A stretch of DNA of 18,813 nt from Bacillota bacterium (GTDB lineage: Bacteria > Bacillota > Clostridia > Christensenellales > Aristaeellaceae). Within the stretch, counting starts at the first letter, position 1; each line of letters opens with the position of its first letter. The translations under genes were made by a program, and so were the position numbers. The notes under the pieces were generated by a model. That model made no database searches. It saw nothing but the letters and a program-made list of their open reading frames with translations, and was not told the DNA's origin. The stretch spans positions 1 through 18,813 of the forward strand of contig JAEVYX010000094.1 in the NCBI GenBank assembly GCA_023392515.1, given 5' to 3'. This document shows positions 6,399-13,099 of the stretch, piece after piece.

Positions 6399-8459
6399 AT
6401 GATTTGGGCTTGGATTTCTATTGCCATATCCCTAATCTCCTTTCTTGTGGCAGCCTATTTCTATCGCTGGGTGAAAGCATTGCCTACCGCCCAGGGAAAT
6501 TTGGGTTCCATCGGGGAACTGATCCGCAAGGGCGCTTTTACTTTTCTAAAACGGGAATACCGGGTTCTGGCATTGTTTATGACGGTTGTTTCCCTGCTGA
6601 TCTTCCTGTTCTTCCCTTCCCCCGTATGGCAGGGAAATGTATCTGAAAACCTGTTTATGGTGCTTGCTTATGTGATGGGGTCCACCTTGTCCGCGTTGGC
6701 CGGCTGGATCGGCATCAGCATTGCTACCATCGCCAACGTGAAAGCGGCAACCGCCGCCAAAGACGGCCTTTCCCCTTCTTTTATGGCGGGCTTCAGGGGC
6801 GGCGCAGTCATGGGTATGGCCGTTGTTGGAACTTCCTTGATGGGTACGGCTATTTTAAGCCTTGTGTTCCCGCAAAACCATGATATCATACTGGCTTTCA
6901 GCTTTGGTGCAAGCTCTCTGGCCTTGTTCGCCAAGGCAGGCGGCGGTATCTTCACCAAAACCGCCGACATTGCAGCCGACCTCACCGGCAAGGTGGAATT
7001 AGGCATCCCCGAAGATGACCCCCGTAATCCCGCTGTTATTGCCGACAACGTAGGTGACAACGTGGGCGACGTAGCCGGCATGGGCGCCGACCTGTTTGAT
7101 TCCAATGTGGCCTCTATCGCTGCGGCCATGGTAATCGCCATCGGCCTGGATAAGCTGAACGGTTCCAACAACCTCAACCTCTTGTTCTGCTTTGGCGCGC
7201 TGGGCTTGCTCTCTTCCATTATCGGCGTTCTTGTGTCGAAGGTTGGAAAAGACGGAAACCCAGGCAAAGCCCTGAACAACGGTACGTATCTCACCTGCGG
7301 CATTTTTGCCGCGACCACCCTCATTGCCTTCCTGGGCTTCGGCTATGAAATGCGCCTGTGGGGTGCCGCCATGCTGGGCATGGCAGCAGGTGTTATCATC
7401 GGCTTCACCAGTGAATTCTTTACCGGCGACGATAAAAAGCCCGTAGCCAAGGTTGCGGAAGCATGCAAGAGCGGCCCCGCCTTTACAATTCTCTCCGGCA
7501 TGAGCTATGGCTTTATCTCTGCCTTCCCTTCCCTGTGCGGCATCGGTCTGGCTGCTTTGCTCTCCTATCATTTATGTGCTCCCTTGGGCGGCAACTATGC
7601 CATGCTAGGCATCTCCTTTTCCGCCATCGGCATGCTGTCCGTAGTCGGCATGATTATTTCCAATGACGCTTACGGCCCCATCGTGGATAATGCCCGGGGC
7701 GTGGCGGAAATGGGGGGCCTGGGCGACAAGGTGCTGGAAATCACCGACGAACTGGATGCTGCCGGCAACACCGCCAAAGCCATTACCAAAGGCTTTGCCA
7801 TCGGCGCCGCTGGGCTCACGGTTATCGCCCTGTTGGGCGCTTTCCAGGAGATCGTGCAGCAATACACTGGCACCGCTGTAGTATTTGACTTGATGAATCC
7901 CTCCGTATTCTTCGGCATGCTGGTGGGCGTAGCAGTTCCTGCCGTGTTCTCCGCTATGCTGATGATGGGCGTCAACCGCAATGCACAACGCATGGTGGCT
8001 GAAATCCATCGTCAGTTTAAAGAAATTCCCGGCCTTAAGGAAGGCAAAAAGGGCGTTTCCCCCGAATACGAAAAGTGCATCGATATCGCCACCAAAGGCG
8101 CGCTGAAGGAATTGATCCCCGCGGGCCTGGTCGCCATCCTGACCACGCTGGTGGTTGGCTTCCTGGGTGGTGTCAATGCCATCTCCGGCTATCTGACCGG
8201 AAACATCACCGCAGGACTGCTGCTGGCCCTGCTTATGAGCAATGCCGGTGGCCTATGGGACAATGCCAAGAAGTACATTGAGTCCGGCCACTGCGGCGGA
8301 AAAGGCTCCGACGCCCACAAAGCGGCCGTTATCGGTGATACCGTTGGCGATCCCTTCAAGGATACTGCCGGGCCCTCTATCAACACCCAAGTGACCGTTG
8401 TATCCTTGATTTCCTCCCTGACTGCCGTGATGTTCATCATGTACGGCCTGATCCGTTAG
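6399..8459 (+). CDS. hppA: Membrane-bound proton-translocating pyrophosphatase
   Basis: It hydrolyses PPi and uses the energy to pump ions across the membrane. The ATG at 6399 follows GAGGAG (6384-6389); a frame from 6348 lacks a site. The 686 residues form roughly 15-16 hydrophobic helices. Catalytic signatures are complete: DIAADLTGKVE (190-200), then EDDPRNPAVIADNVGDNVGD (205-224); SNDAYGPIVDNARG (421-434); and GDTVGDPFKDTAGPS (646-660). In GNTAKAITKG (456-465) residue 460 is Lys and 463 Thr. From published work on this family, Lys here makes the enzyme independent of potassium, and sodium pumps all need potassium, so proton pumping is inferred. DLFDSN (231-236) has Asp234 where most members have a Glu near the ion gate. 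Third codon positions are rich in G/C, which fits high expression. A terminator follows. Confidence 0.96.
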   Translation: MIWAWISIAISLISFLVAAYFYRWVKALPTAQGNLGSIGELIRKGAFTFLKREYRVLALFMTVVSLLIFLFFPSPVWQGNVSENLFMVLAYVMGSTLSALAGWIGISIATIANVKAATAAKDGLSPSFMAGFRGGAVMGMAVVGTSLMGTAILSLVFPQNHDIILAFSFGASSLALFAKAGGGIFTKTADIAADLTGKVELGIPEDDPRNPAVIADNVGDNVGDVAGMGADLFDSNVASIAAAMVIAIGLDKLNGSNNLNLLFCFGALGLLSSIIGVLVSKVGKDGNPGKALNNGTYLTCGIFAATTLIAFLGFGYEMRLWGAAMLGMAAGVIIGFTSEFFTGDDKKPVAKVAEACKSGPAFTILSGMSYGFISAFPSLCGIGLAALLSYHLCAPLGGNYAMLGISFSAIGMLSVVGMIISNDAYGPIVDNARGVAEMGGLGDKVLEITDELDAAGNTAKAITKGFAIGAAGLTVIALLGAFQEIVQQYTGTAVVFDLMNPSVFFGMLVGVAVPAVFSAMLMMGVNRNAQRMVAEIHRQFKEIPGLKEGKKGVSPEYEKCIDIATKGALKELIPAGLVAILTTLVVGFLGGVNAISGYLTGNITAGLLLALLMSNAGGLWDNAKKYIESGHCGGKGSDAHKAAVIGDTVGDPFKDTAGPSINTQVTVVSLISSLTAVMFIMYGLIR

Positions 8460-8490
8460 CAGACAGGATCGCATCACTCATATCAATATG

Positions 8491-8535
8491 AATGGCCCTG
8501 CCGCTTTGCGCAAATCAAAACGGCAGGGTCATTTT
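8491..8535 (+). terminator. Intrinsic terminator of hppA, possibly bidirectional
   Basis: A 13-bp stem (8491-8503 AATGGCCCTGCCG with 8521-8533, one G-U pair), a 17-nt loop and ATTTTC follow the hppA stop by about 30 bp. On the opposite strand the hairpin is followed by ATTCATATT, so it may also act as a backup for the convergent membrane-protein gene. Confidence 0.8.
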
Positions 8536-8569
8536 CATGACAATCATACATAACTTAACACCTAGATAA

Positions 8570-8601
8570 AATGGAGCACTACCATGTATAAGCGCTCCAT
8601 T
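8570..8601 (-). terminator. Possible terminator overlapping the end of the membrane-protein gene
   Basis: On the minus strand AATGGAGC (8601-8594) pairs with GCTCCATT (8577-8570) across a 16-nt loop, then TTAT follows. The hairpin includes the stop codon (8581-8579). The U-tract is weak, so this is only a candidate. Confidence 0.35.
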
Positions 8602-9136
8602 GTTCGCTTTGCTCCCTTTGCCGAATTTTCACATAGCCGGTCAGGGAAAGCCCAAGGCTTGGCAGCACAAAGGGGGCATAGGGAAGCACCATTAACCCGG
8701 CAACAGCATAGAGAATCCCACCGCCCAACATCAGCCAAGACCTGTCAAAGCCCCAGCCCAACCAATTGGAAAACACCGCCAGCAAAACGACAGCCACATG
8801 AGGGATGATTGTCATAATGGTAAGGCTTTTACCAATGGCTTGTGTTGCCGCTTCCAATGTGTTCCCGGCGGGCATTTTCATCATCTCGACAAACAGGTAA
8901 TAGGAGATATAAGCAAGATAAGCTGTACCGGCCAAAGCGCTGAACAACACCCAAATCGATTTGGGCAGCTTTTCTTCATATGCCGGTGGGGCATATGGCG
9001 CCATGTGTACATCTTCTTTTCGGGCGGGCATGTCAGCAAGAGCTGCAGTCGCCTTATTGGGTGCGCCGGATGGTGATTGGGGCACATATCCCTGAATCAG
9101 CATGCTTTGCCGGGAGCGTTCCTCTCTTTTTGCCAT
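8579..9136 (-). CDS. Membrane protein of unknown function
   Basis: The ATG at 9136 follows an AAAGGTGG site by about seven bases. The 185-residue product begins with a polar, proline-rich cytosolic stretch of about 58 residues (MAKREERSRQ... PYAPPAYEEKLPKS). About four hydrophobic segments follow (roughly 61-85, 106-127, 134-151 and 152-168) and a short charged C-terminus. The third segment contains GFDRSWLMLGGGILYAVAG. No catalytic motif or zinc ribbon is visible and I do not recognise a family. It is convergent with hppA and reads in the same direction as the upstream lipoprotein gene, from which it is separated by a strong terminator. It is probably a single-gene unit with its own promoter in 9213-9264. 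Confidence 0.75.
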   Translation of the reverse strand: MAKREERSRQSMLIQGYVPQSPSGAPNKATAALADMPARKEDVHMAPYAPPAYEEKLPKSIWVLFSALAGTAYLAYISYYLFVEMMKMPAGNTLEAATQAIGKSLTIMTIIPHVAVVLLAVFSNWLGWGFDRSWLMLGGGILYAVAGLMVLPYAPFVLPSLGLSLTGYVKIRQREQSEQWSAYTW

Positions 9137-9235
9137 AGGGCTGCCACCTTTATGTTCATTTGTGCAACGACACTGCCTTTTTCGTTATATTTGATGACAG
9201 CGCATATTAAGAATTATATTCTCATTCTATTCCCT

Positions 9236-9264
9236 ATTTTATCCTGTTTTCCCGATTATTACAA
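9236..9264 (-). promoter_or_regulatory. Candidate promoter of the unknown membrane protein
   Basis: On the minus strand TTGTAA (9264-9259), a 17-bp spacer and TAAAAT (9241-9236) match the vegetative consensus moderately. A perfect TATAAT also occurs at 9218-9213 but has no good -35. Either would leave a leader of roughly 70-95 nt before the ATG at 9136. Confidence 0.45.
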
Positions 9265-9288
9265 CGGATTTTTACATATATTTCGCCG

Positions 9289-9327
9289 AAAAAAAGCCCT
9301 TGCAGCTTTTCTGGTTGCAAGGGCTTT
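9289..9327 (-). terminator. Strong intrinsic terminator of the lipoprotein gene
   Basis: On the minus strand a 12-bp stem (AAAGCCCTTGCA 9327-9316 with TGCAAGGGCTTT 9304-9293), an 11-nt loop and a run of seven Ts (9295-9289, the first three of which are also in the stem) lie 11 nt after the stop codon. Confidence 0.92.
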
Positions 9328-9338
9328 CGCGGGTCGCC

Positions 9339-10133
9339 TTATTTGGTAATTGTAATGGTATCCCGCAGCTTTCCAAAGTTGTTCAAGTAGTCCGTATTGT
9401 AACCGGCCGGATGGGCAACATGTACGCTGTAAAGCACTTTGTTGATGCAAGTTACATGTACGCGGCCGCGGACACGGGTACCATCGGGCAATGTTCCTGA
9501 ATAGTTGGCATAAATGCCGTCATGGTCCAAAAGCGTACGGGCGGCGGTGTTGGAAGGCTCCCATGGGCTGTAATTGGTGCTACCGATGGTTTCCAGCATG
9601 CCCAGCACTTCTTGCTTCAGCTCGGTTGCATTATATTGGGAGCTCACCCCTGTGGCCCGAATGGTCATAAAGGCGGTGAAATTATCTTTTTGCTGGCTGG
9701 CAGGCTCCGTGAGGGTGAAGGTATCACTGGTGGACTCAGTCACTTCCCAGCCTGCAGGCCCCTCAAACTTCAAACCCAATTCAGTGGCTTCATAGGTTTG
9801 ATAAGTGAATGCCAGTTCCGGACGAGGGGTGGGAGTGGGCATATCAATGGGATCCAAAGGCATGGGGGTTGACCCCGCATAGGAATACTGGGCCGTAACG
9901 GTGGCTTCAGCCGCGGGATTCGGCGTAATATCCTCATAGAAAGGGACGTCCCCTTCTTCCTCGGAAGAGGGATCGTAACCCTGCCATTCATCGGCAGGCT
10001 CAACTGTAGGTGTTGGCATACCATACCCCGGAGGCACCGCTGTTACCTCAGGGAACAATTGCTCCGAAGCGCAGCCGGATAGGGCCAGCGCAAGGGCACA
10101 AAGCAAAAGCGCAAGGGCAATTTTCCGTCCCAT
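9339..10133 (-). CDS. Lipoprotein with PsbP/DcrB-like C-terminal domain
   Basis: The ATG at 10133 follows GGAGGG (10140-10145); a frame from 10187 lacks a site. The 264-residue product starts with a type II signal peptide ending in the lipobox LSGC, with Cys21 as the lipidated residue, so it should be anchored on the outer face of the membrane. Residues 22-107 are a low-complexity Pro/Thr/Glu linker (MPTPTVEP, PTPTPRP). Residues ~110-264 form a folded domain beginning TELGLKFEGPAGWEV and ending in LRDTITITK. Its length, opening F.GP.GW and final helix resemble PsbP/DcrB-like domains found in many bacterial lipoproteins. Function is unknown; envelope upkeep or binding is a guess. It has its own near-consensus promoter just after yhaM and a strong terminator, so it forms its own unit, perhaps with readthrough from the dnaB operon. 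Confidence 0.85.
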   Translation of the reverse strand: MGRKIALALLLCALALALSGCASEQLFPEVTAVPPGYGMPTPTVEPADEWQGYDPSSEEEGDVPFYEDITPNPAAEATVTAQYSYAGSTPMPLDPIDMPTPTPRPELAFTYQTYEATELGLKFEGPAGWEVTESTSDTFTLTEPASQQKDNFTAFMTIRATGVSSQYNATELKQEVLGMLETIGSTNYSPWEPSNTAARTLLDHDGIYANYSGTLPDGTRVRGRVHVTCINKVLYSVHVAHPAGYNTDYLNNFGKLRDTITITK

Positions 10134-10211
10134 AGGTTTCCCTCCATCCATTGACGCCTGCCACAAGTGGCGGCAACATATATACAAGAACGAATCGAAT
10201 ACAGAAAATCA

Positions 10212-10230
10212 TCCCTCCAAGGGGGAGGGA
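10212..10230 (-). promoter_or_regulatory. Hairpin in the lipoprotein mRNA leader
   Basis: On the minus strand TCCCTCC-CCCTT-GGAGGGA forms a 7-bp stem at the beginning of the ~108-nt leader. The 3' arm is a Shine-Dalgarno-like GGAGGG. It is followed by TGATTTTC, so it could also be a weak attenuator for readthrough from yhaM. Confidence 0.4.
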
Positions 10231-10247
10231 CATCCTCTACCGCCTTC

Positions 10248-10276
10248 ATTGTACCAGCCTGAATAGCATGCGTCAA
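10248..10276 (-). promoter_or_regulatory. Sigma-A type promoter of the lipoprotein gene
   Basis: On the minus strand TTGACG (10276-10271), a 17-bp spacer and TACAAT (10253-10248), with a TGG extended -10 just before it, make a strong promoter. It starts 8 bp after the yhaM stop codon. Transcription near 10241 gives a leader of about 108 nt. Confidence 0.8.
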
Positions 10277-10284
10277 CCGCAACT

Positions 10285-11253
10285 TCATTCCTGAGCCGGT
10301 TCTCCATCCAACTGATTATACCTGGGATGGTAAAGCCGCCTGTCCAACGACCAGATCTTTTCGCTGAAGGCGCCTTCCGGCGTTCTTTCCAAAATGCCTT
10401 GCATCTCGTTCATCCGGGCATCCATAAGGTCGATCCAGTGCAGTGCCTCCGCCTCCGGGAACATGGGCTTGCGGGGGCTGCCGTACTCCGCCTCTCCATG
10501 ATGGCTGAGGATCATATGCTCCAGGAGCAGTACCAATTCACCGGATACGTTCACTTGTGCGGCGGCATGATGCAATTGCGCCACACCCCGGACCAAATGC
10601 CCGATCAGCAGCCCATCGGCGGTATAATCACTTACGTTGCCGTATTCGTCGCTGTCCATTTCGGAAATCTTGCACAAATCGTGGAGAATGACACCCGCCC
10701 GCAATAAGTCTCCATCCAGAAAAGGGTAGCAGGATAAAATGGCATCCGCGGTGCGCAGCATGCCGGTTGTGTGATGAAGAAGCCCGCTCCGTTCCGCGTG
10801 ATGCAGCCGCTGGGCTGCGGGATAATAGAGCAGTTCGGGCCCGGATATGCGCAGCACTTCACGAAGAAGCTTTTTCAAATCCTCCCGGGCCATGCCATCA
10901 ATCACGCCATGAAGAACTTTGAGCATATCATCCGGCGGTTCTGGCGCACAAGGGGTTAAAAGGGCCACATCAACATCGTCTTCAGGCAAAGCGGCGCGCA
11001 GTTTGTCTACCCTAAGCTGCAGCCTGCCATTGTACTCCAGGACAGAGCCCCGAACCTTGATGACAGAGCCTACTTTGGGCGGGGCAAAGGCGCCGTCCCA
11101 CAGCTTGGCGTTGATTTCCCCGGTCTTGTCCGCCAGATTCATATCCAGATAACGGCTGCCGCTGGCCGCTGCCCGCTGTTCGCTGGAGCGTACCAGCAGG
11201 TACCCTTCAAACTTTAAATCCTTTGAAAACCCGTTCACCGGCAGCTGCTCCAT
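10285..11253 (-). CDS. yhaM: 3'-5' exoribonuclease, YhaM family (OB-fold plus HD domain)
   Basis: This 322-residue cytosolic protein should degrade RNA (and probably single-stranded DNA) from the 3' end. Residues ~12-86 form an OB-fold of the tRNA_anti type (LKFEGYLLVRS, YLDMNLADKTGEINAKLWD, VGSVIKVRGSVLEYNGRLQL). Residues ~155-285 form the HD domain: His160/161, VILHDLCK (188-195) with the His-Asp pair at 191-192, IGH (217-219), SHHGEAEYGSP (250-260) and WIDLMDAR (273-280). Both halves and the length fit the family. The ATG at 11253 follows AAGGAGG by nine bases. It lies 23 bp after dnaB, so it is the last gene of the yybS-rplI-dnaB transcript. A related staphylococcal protein, CBF1, was found as a factor binding a plasmid replication enhancer, so a link to replication is plausible. 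Confidence 0.92.
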   Translation of the reverse strand: MEQLPVNGFSKDLKFEGYLLVRSSEQRAAASGSRYLDMNLADKTGEINAKLWDGAFAPPKVGSVIKVRGSVLEYNGRLQLRVDKLRAALPEDDVDVALLTPCAPEPPDDMLKVLHGVIDGMAREDLKKLLREVLRISGPELLYYPAAQRLHHAERSGLLHHTTGMLRTADAILSCYPFLDGDLLRAGVILHDLCKISEMDSDEYGNVSDYTADGLLIGHLVRGVAQLHHAAAQVNVSGELVLLLEHMILSHHGEAEYGSPRKPMFPEAEALHWIDLMDARMNEMQGILERTPEGAFSEKIWSLDRRLYHPRYNQLDGEPAQE

Positions 11254-11276
11254 GGGAGAACGCCTCCTTCATCCGT

Positions 11277-12626
11277 TTAAGACTGGGCATACCCTGTAGC
11301 CAAGTTGGCATAGGTGGTATATTCGCTCAGCCACGCCAGCTTTACCGTGCCCAAGGGGCCGTTGCGCTGCTTGGCCAAGATCACTTCACCAATATTGTCC
11401 TCCTGCCCGCCGGTGGTGTCGTAATACCCTTCCCGGTGGATGAACATCACCACGTCCGCATCCTGCTCGATGGAACCGGAGTCCCTCAAGTCGCTGAGCA
11501 GCGGGCGCTTGTCCTGCCGAGCAGCATTGGCCCGGGAAAGCTGGGCGCAGGCGACCAGAGGCACCTTCAACTCCAAGGCAATGGATTTAAGCTGCCTGGA
11601 GATATCGCTGACCTCAAGCTGCCTGTTTTCCGTTTTTTTGTCGCTGCCCATGAGCTGCAAATAGTCCACAACAATCAAATCCAGGCCTTTATCCATCATA
11701 AGCCTGCGGCAGCGGCTTCGCAATTGGGTGGGGGTTAATCCGGCGGTATCGTCTATGTACAGGGGCGAGGCAGCCATGGGGCCAAGGACCTTGGCGAGGT
11801 TGATCCAGTCCCCATCCGATAAGGTTCCTGAACGCACCTTCTGCATGTTCACCCTCGCTTGGGAACAGAGCATACGCATGGCAATCTGCTCCCGGGGCAT
11901 TTCCAGGCTGAATACCGCTGTAGTTTTGCCCTTGTACACACAGGCGTGCTGTGCAATGTTCATGGCAAGGCTGGTCTTGCCCATGGCAGGCCTTGCACCG
12001 ATCAGGATCAGCTCGCCCCCGTGCATGCCGGTGAGCAGACGGTCCAAATCCGTAAAGCCGGTGGGCACCCCGGCGATTTGACCCTTCAGACGGGCCAGCT
12101 CCTCAATTTTTTCATAGGTGAGGGACAAAACCTCCCCCACATGCACCAGCGCTTCACCGCTGGCCCTTCGCATGACGATATCGAATATGGATTTTTCCGC
12201 ATGGTTTAAAATTTCCGGCAGCGGGCTTTGCTGGCTGTAGCTTTCCGCGCTGATTTCCTGGGCAGCCTTTATTAAACGCCGGAGGGTGGATTTTTCCGAG
12301 ACCAAACCGATATAAGCCCGTACGTTTAACGTAGTAGGCACATATTGGTTTACCTCGATTAGATAGGCGGTGCCGCCCACCCCGTCTAGGGTTCCTCTGC
12401 GGCTCAATTCCGTATCGGTCGTAACCAGGTCAATGGGGCTGCCTGCCTGGTGCAGCGTCCGCATAGCGTCGAAAAGCTCCCGGTGGGCGGGAGCATAAAA
12501 ATCCTCCGCCGTAAGCAGCTCCACAGAGATTGCCACTGCGGCAGGATCCTGCATCATGGCGCCCAGCACGGACCGCTCGGCTTCCAGGCTATGGGGGGGA
12601 ACAGCCCGGGACATGCCAGTTTCCAT
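11277..12626 (-). CDS. dnaB: Replicative DNA helicase
   Basis: This hexameric ATP-driven helicase unwinds DNA ahead of the replication fork. With the ATG at 12626, set by GGGAGG seven bases upstream, the protein has 449 residues, normal for the family; a frame from 12707 would overlap rplI. The N-terminal domain opens with PPHSLEAERSVLGAMM (10-25). The RecA-like domain carries Walker A GARPAMGKT (210-218), the LEMPREQIAMR segment (241-251), Walker B LIVVDYLQLM (317-326), the ACAQLSRANAARQDKRPLLSDLRDSGSIEQDAD block (359-391) and KQRNGP (419-424), where the arginine finger is expected. It sits 20 bp after rplI and 23 bp before yhaM in one operon. No intein is visible. Confidence 0.98.
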   Translation of the reverse strand: METGMSRAVPPHSLEAERSVLGAMMQDPAAVAISVELLTAEDFYAPAHRELFDAMRTLHQAGSPIDLVTTDTELSRRGTLDGVGGTAYLIEVNQYVPTTLNVRAYIGLVSEKSTLRRLIKAAQEISAESYSQQSPLPEILNHAEKSIFDIVMRRASGEALVHVGEVLSLTYEKIEELARLKGQIAGVPTGFTDLDRLLTGMHGGELILIGARPAMGKTSLAMNIAQHACVYKGKTTAVFSLEMPREQIAMRMLCSQARVNMQKVRSGTLSDGDWINLAKVLGPMAASPLYIDDTAGLTPTQLRSRCRRLMMDKGLDLIVVDYLQLMGSDKKTENRQLEVSDISRQLKSIALELKVPLVACAQLSRANAARQDKRPLLSDLRDSGSIEQDADVVMFIHREGYYDTTGGQEDNIGEVILAKQRNGPLGTVKLAWLSEYTTYANLATGYAQS

Positions 12627-12646
12627 TGTCAAGCCTCCCGGCGGGG

Positions 12647-13099
12647 TTATTTTTCGGCCGCGGCTACGTGAACAGTCATGGTGGTGGTGATACCGGGGTA
12701 GACCCACACTATAACTTCCACATCACCCACCTGGCGGATGGGCTCTTTCAGCTCAATCTTGCGCTTGTCGATTTTCATCCCATGCTGGCTTTCAAGGGCA
12801 TCGGCGATTTCCTGGGCGGTAATGCTTCCGTACAGCCGCCCTTTTTCACCGCTGCGGGCAAAAAGCTGGATTACCTTGCCCTTGAGCAATTGAGCCTTGG
12901 CCAGCGCTTCGGCTTTCATCTCCTGCTCCTTTTTCATTTCGGCGGCATGCTTGCGCTCAGCCTCCTTCAAGGCCGCGGGCGTAGCTTCCATAGCCCATTT
13001 CCGAGGGAAGAGGTAATTGCGGGCAAATCCGTCGGATACGTTGGCGATTTCGCCCTTCAGTCCGGTGCCCTTTACATCCTGAAGCAAGATAACTTTCAT
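12647..13099 (-). CDS. rplI: Large-subunit ribosomal protein bL9
   Basis: The 150-residue protein binds 23S rRNA and has the two-domain layout of bL9. The N-terminal RNA-binding part is MKVILLQDVKGTGLKG...VSDGFARNYLFP (1-32). A long charged connecting helix follows (about 43-75, rich in Ala, Glu and Lys), then a C-terminal domain containing LYGSIT and VWVYPGITTTMTVHV. The usual KGLA after the NYL.P motif is RKWA here, a minor departure. The ATG at 13099 follows GGGAGG (13109-13114), a site that lies inside the end of yybS; the yybS stop codon (13102-13100) touches this start. Translational coupling with yybS is likely. In Bacillus subtilis gdpP lies between these two genes; it is absent here. 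Confidence 0.98.
   Translation of the reverse strand: MKVILLQDVKGTGLKGEIANVSDGFARNYLFPRKWAMEATPAALKEAERKHAAEMKKEQEMKAEALAKAQLLKGKVIQLFARSGEKGRLYGSITAQEIADALESQHGMKIDKRKIELKEPIRQVGDVEVIVWVYPGITTTMTVHVAAAEK

Noticed and set aside
6668..7571. Long open frames on the minus strand inside hppA
   Set aside because: They lie antisense to strongly conserved hppA motifs, have low-complexity products typical of GC-rich third-position shadows, and lack ribosome binding sites.
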